Shown here: in pieces, positions 43,458 to 54,000 of the stretch | Layout of the letters: the number at the start of each line of letters is the position of its first letter | Position numbering within the stretch: the first letter of the stretch is position 1 | NCBI GenBank assembly: GCA_018806915.1 | Contig: JAGKQI010000045.1 | Coordinates: 682,001 to 746,000 of the forward strand | Origin: Phytophthora colocasiae | Lineage: Eukaryota; Oomycota; Peronosporomycetes; Peronosporales; Peronosporaceae | DNA: 64,000 bases | Direction: 5' to 3' | Program-made: the position numbers and the translations under genes | The notes under the pieces: model-generated | The model's input: the letters and a program-made list of their open reading frames with translations, nothing else | Told to the model about the DNA's origin: nothing | Database searches by the model: none

Positions 43458-43821
43458 CAGTGTCCACCATGCACAAGGATCACTACGAGGTACGAGTTAT
43501 GTTTGTTGTACTTCTGTTTATTTATGCTGGTGTGTTTTTATTGTGATCAAAGAACTTTTACTGCGTCGTGAAAGGCCAGAAGCACTTCACGTTGTTACCG
43601 CCGTCAGCTGTGGGATGTCTGTACGAGAAGGAATTTCCGTCAGCGAGATATGGCCACTCGGGGTCTCCGAAACCTCAAGAGGAGGACAATCTGGTGGTGG
43701 ATCTCGTTGCCACAGAGCGTTTCCATGAGAACTACCCGCAGTATGAGCAGTGGACGATCTTGTCGTCGCCTGATAAAGGAGACACGCCTTGGATCCCTGT
43801 GGACCCTTTGGTTATCGACAA

Positions 43822-44776
43822 AAAGTCCGAGGGGGGGAACTTGGCGCGCCCCTCGGCCACCCGCGTAGCTACGCGGGTGTCGTGCAGCAGGAGTCGCAGT
43901 AAGAAAACAAGAACCAGTACAGCAACATTATACAAGGCCGGCCCCAGGAAAACAGAACGAGCCTGATGCAGTGACAGCGCGAAGCTAACACCAAGAAGGC
44001 TTAGCGACGGTTCCCAACGTACCGGATTGTAGGTACAAATATGAGAAGAAGATGAAGATGAGAAGACGATGAAGAGAGCACCTACCACAAGGTGGATCAT
44101 CGGAAAGCAAACAGTCTTTCCGGAAGTGTCGTCACTGTCGTGCACAGGCACGTGACATGAACAACATGAACTTCGACAGAAGTAACAAACATAGGAAGCC
44201 CAAGCGGACCGCCGCAGCGCTCGCTACCTAGACCCCACTACAAAACCAAATTGCGATGGCACACACGTGTATGAGAACCCGGCATATGGTATTTACCAGG
44301 AAGAGATGAGCACGTGCCCAAGACAACGACAGACCGGTCCCTGTCGATCAATGAACGAGAAAGAAAAGTGCTGCAACGTTTGTGGATAATAGTGAAGGAG
44401 CGAAAGTGATGAGCCTGAGAGTACTATCCTGCACATTGTATGACGAAATTTACGGATTAGTCAGTAACTGAGGATCCAGCTACTGGATCTGAATGGACCG
44501 CATCGTGCTGTAGCTACCCGGCAAGATGAGGAACTGAAGAGAAAGGAAGGAGACCCAGAGACTCCGACCATGTGGACCTGCTGAGCAGATCTACCAAATG
44601 CATAACCAGATAGCCGGACTGTGATCTACTGCATGGAAACACTAGGAAGCTTATACAGTCAAAGTTTAGATCGCGAGGACGACAGCCGGAGCCGCCAGGT
44701 ACACGCCCAGTATGCGGGGCTGATGCAGAGCTCGCCCTGAGCGCTTTCGGCGTTGACCGCTAAAAATGAAAATAAG
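43822..44776. mobile_element. 955-bp insertion with 5-bp GACAA duplication, LTR-like
   Basis: GACAA occurs at 43817-43821 and again at 44777-44781; the intact gene has it once at the matching position. The insert has no long coding frame and contains a perfect 20-bp palindrome (ACCCGCGTAG then CTACGCGGGT) near 43859-43878. A 5-bp duplication and lack of coding fit a solo LTR or small non-autonomous LTR element, but its ends do not read TG...CA. Confidence 0.65.
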
Positions 44777-45475
44777 GACAAGGAGAGGTATCCACTCGCA
44801 GAGACGTTGAACCCGATTGAAGTTGTGCTGAATGCTGGAGAAGTACTGTACTTGCCGTCGTTGTGGTACCATCGAGCTGCTCACTTGTGTCCTACGATCT
44901 CAGTGAACTACTGGCATGACATGGAGTTCGACTGTCGCTACGTGTACTTCAATTTCGTTCACGATATTGGCGCAGCAATGACCGCTCTGGAGGAGGAACA
45001 GCAGAATGCAGAGGAGGAACAGCAGAATGCAGAGAAGGAATAAATGCTATTGACTGGACTACTGAATCAGCTCTTGATCAGTGACGGAGAGCGAGTTGAT
45101 GCCGACTTGCCACGCCGACAAGTTCTTGGCTTCCAGATAGCACTTGAGACAGAACTTGAGTGCGATTTTCTTGTTGGAGTTGCCAGCTTCTTGTCGAGAC
45201 AAAACTCGCTTGACTGTACATTTTCGACACGCAGACTGGCGACAGAGGACACAAATCGAGTAGTCGAATAGCTTTCTGATGCCGCTGCTCAGTTTGTCAT
45301 TGCAGCTCAGACAAGCTTCAAGTGTTAGTCCAGGTTCAGCTGGGACGAGCGCCATACGCCGACTACGAACCCCTCGAGCTTCCGTTCGAAGCAGCCAAAA
45401 CAGCTTCCTCGTGTAAGCTTCTTCGATCATTTGGGGCACAGCCAGCAGAATATCGCAGTACTGGTTCATACTTAA

Positions 45476-47910
45476 CCCCCTGGATCCCGAGGATATGTCG
45501 TAGGAGCAGCTTATCTCATAGCGTAATATACGACGTACGTGTAAATCTACAAAACTGTATTGAGCATAAATAGCACTTGCTAGCGATGTATAAATTGTCA
45601 ACAGGTTTTTTTTGTCAATGTCGTAGCTTATACTACTTTCTAGCCCTGGAAACTAACCTGTATGTCGTATGTAACTACCAACGACGGGAAAGCTTGCAGA
45701 ACCGATTTGAAGCGTGCACTTTCATTAGCACATTTGCAGTACAGAATCGGCGTCAATTCAAGGTATCGTGAATTGCGTGCGTACTATATGCAGGACTCAT
45801 CACTAACTTCCTTCTTCTCTTCACTACAGTCTCTAATCTGCCTCGTCATCAGCATCGTCTCCACCACCACCCAGCAACTGGAGTTCACGGCGTGTCTTCT
45901 TACGCAATCCGGCTTGCTGACCAGGACGCCGCATCACAACTCGTTTCCCCAAGGTAGGTGGAATCGCCTCCCCAGCTTCGAAATCATCATGCCAGATTTC
46001 AAAGCATGTTTTGGCCGTACCCTTGTACTCACGTCGTATCTTGTTACACAGCCAGCATTTCGCGTCATCGATGGAACAACGTTCGCAAAAATACGTCGTT
46101 GCAAACGACTTCTTCTTGCGGTCCACCCGTAAGAGGGCACACACCTTACAAGAGCGCTGTCTGCGCTTCTGAGTGCTGCCGATTGTCACCCAGTCCTCTG
46201 ACTGGTCGAGAACATGGGTGATACGAGGGGGTGCACGCTTTCTCTTCTGGGATAGAGGAGGAGGAGTCGCGACAATACCAGTGAAGTCACCTGCCTTGAG
46301 TTGTAGTAGCTGGTTTTGCAGAACACCGTACCATTCTCGGCGAGTCATCGCCGTCGTGTTAGCAATCTTGGCCGTCTCCTTGTGTGAGATGTACGCGTTG
46401 ACCAGCACTAGGTCGACGAAGCCTAAGAACAGGCTTTTGTAGTATTTTTTGAACTTTGTGGACGTTTGGAGAGAGTAGGATTGGAGGCGGAGTTGATCAT
46501 GCACGTCAACTCCGCCCATCCACTGCTGGTAGTCATTGACGGCGGCTGGACACGGCACAGTGATAGCTCCGACTTGTTTGATCTTCCTCTCGATCGTTGA
46601 CATGGTCATCACAGCGCCCGTTCACAAGTAGTGCACGGGTTTGCGATCCCACCAGTGATAGTACACCAGAGTAGAAATAGCAACCGAACGTGAGAACGTA
46701 AAAGTGCCGCGGGGGATGCTGCCAGGACGCGTCTCGCTCTTAGCCTTGATGCGCTTGTCAAGCCCAAGCCGGTTGGTCATGATCGTACCGACGACGTAAA
46801 TATTCATCTTCAAGAGCTCAATCGCGAGTAGGACGGACGAGTAGAAGCGATCTACAACGACGGCATGCCATCGATGACGCGTATTCGAGCCCAGAACGCA
46901 GTTTAGGTTTCTGACCACAGCAGCAGCGCCTGTCTTGTTGTCGAGTGGAGTCGTGCTTGAGTCGTCAGCCCTGCGTTTGCCTACATACATTTCAAATCTG
47001 GTAACATACGACATTGGGTGTTAGCTGAGGAAGAGAAGGTCGTATCATACGACATACAAATTCTTACCTGTGGCAGTACGCTGTCCTTGAATCACACGTC
47101 ATAAACATCTTTGAGCCATAGCGATGGGGCTTATCCGGCATAAACATTCGCGTTGAGTTCCGTTTGGATGTAGCAGGCAAAACTCCTTCGTCGAACGAGA
47201 ACACCGCTGGCAGTGACCACCCTGCAAGAAAACGGTGCTGAATCTTGGTGACGACAGAACGCAGCTCGGGAAACTGCATGTTGTGAAAGCTCGACTTCAG
47301 AGTCGCTCGATGTACCGAACAAAGCGTTAATGGTATTCTGAGAGAGGTCGACGCTTGTGTCTATCTGTGAAGCGCGAACACACGTGTCCCCACTGTCCTC
47401 GTTAGTGCTGTCGCCGTCACTATCGCTGGCTTCAATCGACAATCCCGCCTCCACAACATGCTTCACGAGAGCTTCCTCCCCCAATAGCACGCTCACCCCA
47501 TCCGGACTCAAGTAGCTCCACTCTGTCTGGAGACCTCGTGGCCGCCTTGACGTCCACCCAGCAGCCCGAAGCTGCCGCCACAAATGTCCGAAATCAACGT
47601 CCCGCGCAGCTGCCGCGACTGCGTCGACTTTTCCGCGTGTGCTCGCTCGGATGCGCGCCATCCGTCAAGTTCGTAAATGACCCTGTCCGAATCTGAAGCC
47701 ACCCCATCCTAACTTCTATCCTGCTCCGTATGTATGTATTGTCTCTGAAAAAATCTCATTTACCTCTTGCAACTTATTTCTTGTATTCGTCTTGATTAAA
47801 GTATTGCAAATCGCAACCCGAGCCAATTGCTGTTGTTCCTCCTTCTACGTCGTATAATACGACATAATTTTTTTGGTATGGTGTATAATACGACATCGGG
47901 AACTGAGGGG
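45476..47910 (-). mobile_element. piggyBac-type element 2 (2.4 kb, internally deleted)
   Basis: TTAA at 45472-45475 and 47911-47914 flank the element; the intact paralogue has a single TTAA at this place (GTTTAAG in 52582-52588). Terminal inverted repeats compare as TTAACCCCCTGGATCCCGAG and TTAACCCCTCAGTTCCCGAT. The motif ATACGACAT or its complement recurs along the element. Confidence 0.9.
45833..47661 (-). pseudogene. piggyBac 2 transposase (deleted, nonsense codon)
   Basis: The N-terminal domain is present (MARIRASTRGK, then LWRQLRAAGWTSRRPRGLQTE). Sequence then jumps near 47280 directly to LPELRS-like and VFSFDEGVLPATSKRN (first catalytic Asp), so about 200 residues before it are missing. 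After an intron at about 47015-47070, VVVDRFYSS gives the second Asp. A TGA at 46622-46624 follows KPVHYL. The same frame then continues with WMGGVDVHDQLRLQSYS (third Asp region), a Cys-rich finger (CKVCALL ... YFCERC ... CWLCNK) and an acidic tail. Deletion plus stop make it non-functional. Confidence 0.8.
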
Positions 47911-49159
47911 TTAAACGCTCGACGAGACTTTTCGTGAACCCTCGACTGAAGATTTCCACTTCTCCTTCGGTAGTTGAAGGCCGAATAATGTGGCAAGCGG
48001 AGAAAGTTTGTCGTTCGAAACGCTCGAGCTCAGGGACTTGATCCAGTACAACTGAGTGACTGAGTAGATAGCAGAAGCGTTCGCCGTCCGAATCGAGAGC
48101 CATTCCGCTTGATTCCAGCACGAGGTAATCGCGGGGCTTTGACTTGAGGAGACGTTTTGCAGTTCCAGGGGTAGAAAGTGCCATCCATTTCACCCCTAGG
48201 AACCGGAAAGGGTCATCGAAGGTTGGTCCTTGAATTTGAACCAAGATCTTGACATCATCCACTTGAGCCTCAGTACACAGCGAAGTGCGTAGTCGAGTTC
48301 GAGCTTCCGTTTCAGCTAGAAACCCAAGCGCAGCGTCTTCGACTGTTCCAGCTGCAAACCCTCAAACCCTGTGCAAAAGACCATGGAGGAATTTGTAGGT
48401 CTCGACTTTTCCATCGTTTGAAGCTCCAAGACGTCCTCGAACTCTCGAGTTCCATCGTCAAAGTCGTGAGCTTCCGGACAAGTCGTACTGACACCCAAGT
48501 AGGAGGCGCTCAAGGCGCTTTGGATGTTCTTCTCCGTGACTGGATAGAACTCAGGCATCTCTGGAGACTGCGCCAAAGCGTCAGTGTCTTCGCTGTCTAT
48601 CCTCGATCGAGACTTAGTGGATGGATTAACTCGAGACCTGTAGGCTGTCACAGTGTCCTTCGTCTTCAAAGTTTTCCATTGAACCTTGTCGACGACGCGA
48701 CCTCGAGCGATAAAGTCGTCACTTTCAGCAAGAGTTTCCGCCACCAATTGGTCTGCGAGTTGTTCGAGAGCGTTTGCAGTTGCTGTTGCTAGAGTAAAAG
48801 GCTTTGGTAGGTAGTTGACATCCATTGGGGAAGTTCAGGAATGAGTGATATACCCATGGTACTTAGTAGTTCTGGTCCAGACCAGTTAGTAGCAATTGAG
48901 AGTTCCATTTGTAGTACCATCCGATGTCGCCGGCTGGAATGAAAGTGTGGTTAAGTGGCAATAAACGCTACTCCATCTGTACGAACAACCATGAGAGTAA
49001 CAAGGTTGTGGCAGCTCTGGCCAAACTTCACGTAAGGAAGACCTTATCGCGCACGTACTGGTTCGAAAGGTCTGAAAATAACTTACGCAAGAAGCATTTG
49101 ATTTCAATCCTAGCTACAGCAGTTCCCTTTCATTCTCATAATTATCTAGTACTTAGATG

Positions 49160-50530
49160 TTAAAGAGTTCCTTTGCACCCTGAACTGGTTAGAGAAAACG
49201 ACTTAGTTCTTGACTTGGACAGTGACTTCGCTTGAGACGAAGATAATGAGCTGTTCTTGTGCATTCGGTGCGAGTCCTTCGGCAGTGTATCCAGCGCCAC
49301 GTTCCAAGCCGGCAGCTTCATGGCAAGTGACATACATTCCTGACAGAAATCCATGTTTTTCTCCGTGATCCCTCCACTGTTGCCAAAGTCGACACCTACC
49401 CGTTTGGTCACCGTACATTTACTACAGAAGACCCGACGACAGACTTGACAGGCCGATCCAGACTGAATGAGTCGACCAAACTTACTCAGTGAATGGTGAC
49501 ACGATGCACAATGGGTAGGAGCATGAGCTTGAGCTGCGAGATTCGTCGCGTGTTCTCTGGCTTCGCGCTCCCGGGCGGTCATTTGCCACTTGAGCTTCTT
49601 AACGTACGAGCACTGCACCAATCCACCCACAGCCAGGAGCGTCTCCTTGAAGATGTTCACCGTGACATTCTCCATCATATCTCCTCCCATGTCATTAAAC
49701 GCTCGACAGAAGACTTCCACTTGTCTTTCAGAGTGGGAACGCATGATGAAGCACGTGGAAAGTCGAGCTCGAATGACGCCAAACTCGGATAATTCGGGCA
49801 CTCGATCCAACGCGTAGCTGTGCATGAGCACGTACGCCACACGTTCCCCGTTCGAGTCCCGAGTGATCCCTGTAGACTCGACGTAGACCATATCTCGCTG
49901 GGTCATGAACGTACCTAAGACTTTCGTCGCCCACTTCACACCGAGGAAGCGGAACGGATCGTCGTGTGACGGGGATTCCACCGTCGCGAGAAGCTTCTGG
50001 TCGTCGTATTCATCACCGATGTAGCCATCTCGGAGACGCCAGCGAGCTTCGTTGTCTGCCAATGCACCAAAAGCTGCATCCTCTACAGTCCCCTCCATCT
50101 TGCCAGTGACAATGACAACTGGTACTCGAAGTGGCCGAGCACGTTCAAGAAGCGAACCGTCCGTCAAGTAGTCCGAGTCATGACGGTGGTTTTTATTGCC
50201 TGAACTCGAGGCTTTCGTTTGAGACCCACCAGTCCCATCTGAAGACGCAAAGCTGCCGCCACTGCTCATTTCCGAGAGGGATAACAATTGTGGAGGTTCG
50301 ACCGACGATGAGCTCTTGCGACGACGAGAACGGTACACGTGCAAGTGTTCCTGGGTCTTGACGTACTTCCAACGTTCCGGATTGAGTTTACGATGGTGTG
50401 CGATGAACTTCTCGCTAGCCGTTAAGGTTTCGGCCACCAGGTCGTCTGTGTAGTTGACGATGGCTTGCTTTTCGGCATTCGAGAGGTGCAGCTCTGGGAA
50501 AACGTTGGGAGGCAGTTTGGACTTCCCCAT
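49160..50530 (-). CDS. START-like / FYVE-like zinc finger protein, 456 aa (spacer copy)
   Basis: Intact single-exon gene lying between the two arms of the inverted duplication. It starts MGKSKLPPNVFPELHLSNAE. The START-like part contains ERWKYVKTQEHLHVYRSRRR, GKMEGTVEDAAFGALADNE, FRFLGVKWATKVLG and RDMVYVESTGITRD. Zinc-finger Cys pairs are CASC, CQVC, CSKC and CQEC. The C-terminal tail beyond the finger is longer than in the tandem copies and rich in Ser/Lys (SQAKSLSKSRTKSFSLTSS). By family it should bind a lipid and possibly PI3P membranes; no direct evidence. Its 3' end was duplicated into the chimera at 56.9-57.4 kb. Confidence 0.88.
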   Translation of the reverse strand: MGKSKLPPNVFPELHLSNAEKQAIVNYTDDLVAETLTASEKFIAHHRKLNPERWKYVKTQEHLHVYRSRRRKSSSSVEPPQLLSLSEMSSGGSFASSDGTGGSQTKASSSGNKNHRHDSDYLTDGSLLERARPLRVPVVIVTGKMEGTVEDAAFGALADNEARWRLRDGYIGDEYDDQKLLATVESPSHDDPFRFLGVKWATKVLGTFMTQRDMVYVESTGITRDSNGERVAYVLMHSYALDRVPELSEFGVIRARLSTCFIMRSHSERQVEVFCRAFNDMGGDMMENVTVNIFKETLLAVGGLVQCSYVKKLKWQMTAREREAREHATNLAAQAHAPTHCASCHHSLSKFGRLIQSGSACQVCRRVFCSKCTVTKRVGVDFGNSGGITEKNMDFCQECMSLAMKLPAWNVALDTLPKDSHRMHKNSSLSSSQAKSLSKSRTKSFSLTSSGCKGTL

Positions 50531-51519
50531 CGTGGTAAGCGGTTGAGTCCGAGAGCGAAACGTACCAAGTGAGACCTGACCGAGTGCAAGTCGTCGTGAA
50601 AGGCAAAGGAGGGGCAGGAGGGAGCGAGAGAGACTGGTGTTGCATCGGCCCGGTCAAGGACTCTGCGTGGACAAGACGGTAACGATGTCACGACCTTGAC
50701 GTGCACTGATCAAAATGCCAACAAAGCCACGGGTGGCGTGGAAATTGCATGTACAGGTGATCGTACAGCCCATGAACATGTATTCTAGACGAGATGAATA
50801 TGATTTTCAATACATGTACACATGTACCTGACAAGTCGAAATGCTACACCACGGTACGGTGGTGATGTGTCCTTTGACAGGCGTGGGCCTGTAGGGACGG
50901 ACCGAAGACCCCAACCTTTTCAACAAGAACAGTACAGTTCTCCTCGGGAACAAATAATGAATATCCCTTCTGTAACTGTTGAAAGGGGTTTCCAACGCGA
51001 ATACATTACTGCATTGCCAGGATCAATCCCTCTCTAAAATGAACATGTATTGTTTCTCCCGAGACGGAGAGCTCCGGGTACCACTTCAGAGCACTCGATG
51101 CAAATCCTCAAGACAGATCGTTGTGGTGTCGACAAGCTGTGCACTTCAAGATGCCAGTCTTACATGTACCATGGTACTTCAGAAGTATTAGTTAAGACCC
51201 TTCCTTGCTACAGTAAGCTAACACGTCTACTAACTCTAAGTCACCACGTCAAGGACGGACTAAATACAGAGCATACACTCTTCAATTGCCATGCCAGTTA
51301 TGCCAACTTACAGTTCAACAAGAGAAATTATTTGCCTTATGAGGCCTCGGTGATCTAAGATCACTGATCTTGCTGTCAACACCTCTAGCTAATTCATTAT
51401 TACAATTAAGTAAGTGTGCAATGGGGTTGAGGAATTCAGAACTACGGTATAAGGATACCCCACTGTAGGGATGAAGTCGTCGAAGTAAGAGTAATTACCA
51501 TCGAACAGATGGAGTAGCG
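50531..51519. other. Intergenic spacer of the inverted duplication
   Basis: No supported gene or repeat. Short frames on both strands only. Confidence 0.5.
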
Positions 51520-54000
51520 TTTGTTTGCTTATTGCCACTTAGCCACACTTTCATTCCAGCCGGCGACATCGGATGGTTCTACAAATGGGACTTTCAAGTG
51601 CTACTTACTGGTCTGGACCAGAACTACTATTAAGTTCCATGGGTACCGGTATATCACTCAGTCCTGAACTTCTCCAATGAATGTCAACTATCCACCAAAG
51701 CCTTTTACTCTAGCAACAGCAACTGCAAACGCTCTCGAACAACTCGCAGACCAATTGGTGGCGGAAACTCTTGCTGAAAGTGACGACTTTATCGCTCGAG
51801 GTCGCGTCGTCGACAAGGTTCAATGGAAAACTTTGAAGACGAAGGACACTGTGACAGCCTACAGGTCTCGAGTTAATCCATCCACTAAGTCTCGATCGAG
51901 GATAGACAGTGAAGACACTGACGCTCTGGCGCAGTCTCCAGAGATGCCCGAGTTCTATCCAGTGACGGAGAAGAATATCCAAAGCGCCTTGAGCGCCTCC
52001 TACTTGGGTGTCAGTACGACTTGTCCGGAAGCTCACGACTTTGGCGATGGAACTCCAGAGTTCAAGGAGCTTCAAATGATGGAGAAGTCGAGACCCAAAA
52101 ACTCCCCCATGGTCTTTTGCACGGGGTTTGCAGCTGGAACAGTCGAAGACGCTGCGCTTGGGTTTCTAGCTGAAACGGAAGCTCGAACTCGACTACGCAC
52201 TTCGCTGTGTACTGAGGCTCAAGTGGATGATGTCAAGATCTTGGCTCAAATTCAAGGACCAACCTTCGATGACCCTTTCCGGTTCCTAGGGGTGAAATGG
52301 ATGGCACTTTCTACCCCTGGAACTGCAAAACGTCTCCTCAAGTCAAAGCCCCGCGATTACCTCGTGCTGGAATCAAGCGGAATGGCTCTCGATTCGGACG
52401 GCGAACGCTTCTGCTATCTACTCACTCACTCAGTTGTACTGGATCAAGTCCCTGAGCTCGAGCGTTTCGAACGACAAACTTTCTCCGCTTGCCACATTAT
52501 TCGGCCTTCAACTACCGAAGGAGAAGTGGAAATCTTCAGTCGAGGGTTCAAAATGACCACGAAAAGTCTCGTCGAGCGTTTAAGTATGAACCAGTACTGC
52601 GATATTCTGCTGGCTGTACCCCAAATGATCGAAGAAGCGTACACGAGGAAGCTGCTTTGGCTGCTTCGAACGGAAGCTCGAGGGGTTCGTCGTCTGCGTA
52701 TGGCGCTCGTCCCAGCTGAACCTGGACTAACACTTGAAGCTTGTCTGAGCTGCAATGACAAACTGAGCAGCGGCATCAGAAAGCTATTCGACTACTCGAT
52801 TTGTGTCCTCTGTCGCCAGTCTGCGTGTCGAAAATGTACAGTCAAGCGAATTTTGCCTCGACAAGAAGCTGGCAACTCCAACAAGAAAATCGCACTCAAG
52901 TTCTGTCTCAAGTGCTATCTGGAAGCCAAGAACTTGTCGGCGTGGCAAGTCGGCATCAACTCGCTCTCCGTCACTGATCAAGAGCTGATTCAGTAGTCCA
53001 GTCAATAGCATTTATTCCTTCTCTGCATTCTGCTGTTCCTCCTCCAGAGCGGTCATTGCTGCGCCAATATCGTGAACGAAATTGAAGTACACGTAGCGAC
53101 AGTCAAACTCCATGTCATGCCAGTAGTTCACTGAGATCGTAGGACACAAGTGAGCAGCTCGATGGTACCACAACGACGGCAAGTACAGTACTTCTCCAGC
53201 ATTCAGCACAACTTCAATCGGGTTCAGCGTCTCTGCGAGTGGATACCTCTCCTTGTCGATATCCAAAGGGTCTACAGGGATCCAAGGCGTGTCTCCTTTA
53301 TCAGGCGACGACAAGATCGTCCACTGCTCATACTGCGGGTATTTCTCATGGAAATGCTCTGTGGCAACGAGATCCACCACCAGATTATCCCCCTCTTGAG
53401 GTTTCGGAGACCCCGAGTGGCGATATCTCGCTGACGGAAACTCCTTCTCGTACAAACATCCCACAGCTGACGGTGGTAACAACGTGAAGTGCTTCTGGCC
53501 TTTCACGACGCAGTAAAAGTTCTTTGATCACAATAAAAACACACCAGCATCAGCTACTAAAAGTAATAAACAGAAGTACAACAAACATAACTTGTACCTC
53601 ATAGTGATCCTTGTGCATGGTGGACACCGCTCTTTCATCTCCGATCCAGATATTCACGGCTTCTGGTTCATTTCCGAAGGTTTCCACTGCCAGACCCATA
53701 GCAGATGGAACTTCATCAAAAAGTCCAGGAAATTGGTCCCTCAAGCTATCATTTTGATGCGAAAGATAAGGGACTCCGTCAAAGCCGTCACGGCCATTCA
53801 AAATCCTCAGAAACTCCGACAAGGGCATATTCCTCTCCTCTGGCATCACAAATATCTCCTCGTGATGGCCAGGAAGCTCCAACACCGCGTCTCCGAACCC
53901 AAAGGGCGTCACATCCACAGTCACTGGTCGGTCACCGCTTTTGGCGATCAAATGGTCGTCACTTTGCCAGTTAATCATAGCATTTCGCCATTGCGCAGTG
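51520..54000. repeat. Right arm of the large inverted duplication
   Basis: The undamaged partner of 42835-48975, holding intact START/FYVE and JMJD7 genes. The right-hand limit is set by where the left copy of JMJD7 exon 1 begins (about 53750); anything beyond is not duplicated on the left. Confidence 0.8.
51677..52996 (+). CDS. START-like / FYVE-like zinc finger protein, 439 aa (right-arm copy)
   Basis: Intact single-exon gene starting MNVNYPPKPFTLATATANAL. START-like features are QWKTLKTKDTVTAYRSRV, AAGTVEDAALGFLAETEA, FRFLGVKWMALSTPG and RDYLVLESSGMALD. From about residue 356 a zinc finger with pairs CLSC, CVLC, CRKC and CLKC, ending SVTDQELIQ. It is clearly more diverged from the 22-30 kb array than those are from each other. 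Its stop is 15 bp from that of the convergent JMJD7 gene, so the 3' untranslated regions must overlap. Confidence 0.88.
   Translation: MNVNYPPKPFTLATATANALEQLADQLVAETLAESDDFIARGRVVDKVQWKTLKTKDTVTAYRSRVNPSTKSRSRIDSEDTDALAQSPEMPEFYPVTEKNIQSALSASYLGVSTTCPEAHDFGDGTPEFKELQMMEKSRPKNSPMVFCTGFAAGTVEDAALGFLAETEARTRLRTSLCTEAQVDDVKILAQIQGPTFDDPFRFLGVKWMALSTPGTAKRLLKSKPRDYLVLESSGMALDSDGERFCYLLTHSVVLDQVPELERFERQTFSACHIIRPSTTEGEVEIFSRGFKMTTKSLVERLSMNQYCDILLAVPQMIEEAYTRKLLWLLRTEARGVRRLRMALVPAEPGLTLEACLSCNDKLSSGIRKLFDYSICVLCRQSACRKCTVKRILPRQEAGNSNKKIALKFCLKCYLEAKNLSAWQVGINSLSVTDQELIQ

Larger units (their letters stand above)
42835..45043 (+). pseudogene. JMJD7-like JmjC gene copy, truncated and interrupted
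   Basis: A damaged copy of the gene at 53012-54176, in the opposite orientation. It starts inside exon 1 (PSAMGLAVE near 42908), carries a patch of START-gene sequence (42983-43457), resumes at VSTMHKDHYE (about 43460-43490), keeps the intron and exon 2 to IDK, is interrupted by a 955-bp insertion flanked by GACAA, and resumes with ERYPLAETLNPIEV to the stop at 45043. The 5' half of exon 1 is missing. The C-terminal repeat EEEQQNA is present twice, versus once in the intact gene. The retained intron shows DNA-level rather than RNA-mediated duplication. Confidence 0.85.
45059..48825 (-). pseudogene. START/FYVE-like gene, left-arm copy, split by piggyBac 2
   Basis: A minus-strand copy of the intact gene at 51677-52996. 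It starts at 48825 (MDVNYLPKPFTLATATANAL) and runs to FCTGF near 48355, where an 8-bp duplication (GTTTGAGG) shifts the frame. The START part continues in the new frame to SLVERL at about 47915. There the TTAA of piggyBac 2 splits it. The remainder (SMNQYCDILLAVPQ ... zinc finger Cys pairs CLSC, CVLC, CRKC, CLKC) lies at 45059-45475. The stop lies 15 bp from the stop of the JMJD7 copy, the same convergent arrangement as in the intact arm. Confidence 0.88.
42835..48975. repeat. Left arm of a large inverted duplication
   Basis: Complementary to about 51520-54000: gene order JMJD7 (+) then START (-) here versus START (+) then JMJD7 (-) there. Homology continues beyond the START start codon into non-coding sequence (48831-48975 matches the complement of about 51525-51676, for example GCCGGCTGGAATGAAAGTGTGG). 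Insertions make this arm longer than its partner. Confidence 0.88.

Noticed and set aside
43859..43878. Rho-independent type terminator
   Set aside because: Palindrome lies in a eukaryotic insertion without a T-tract and bacterial terminators do not apply.
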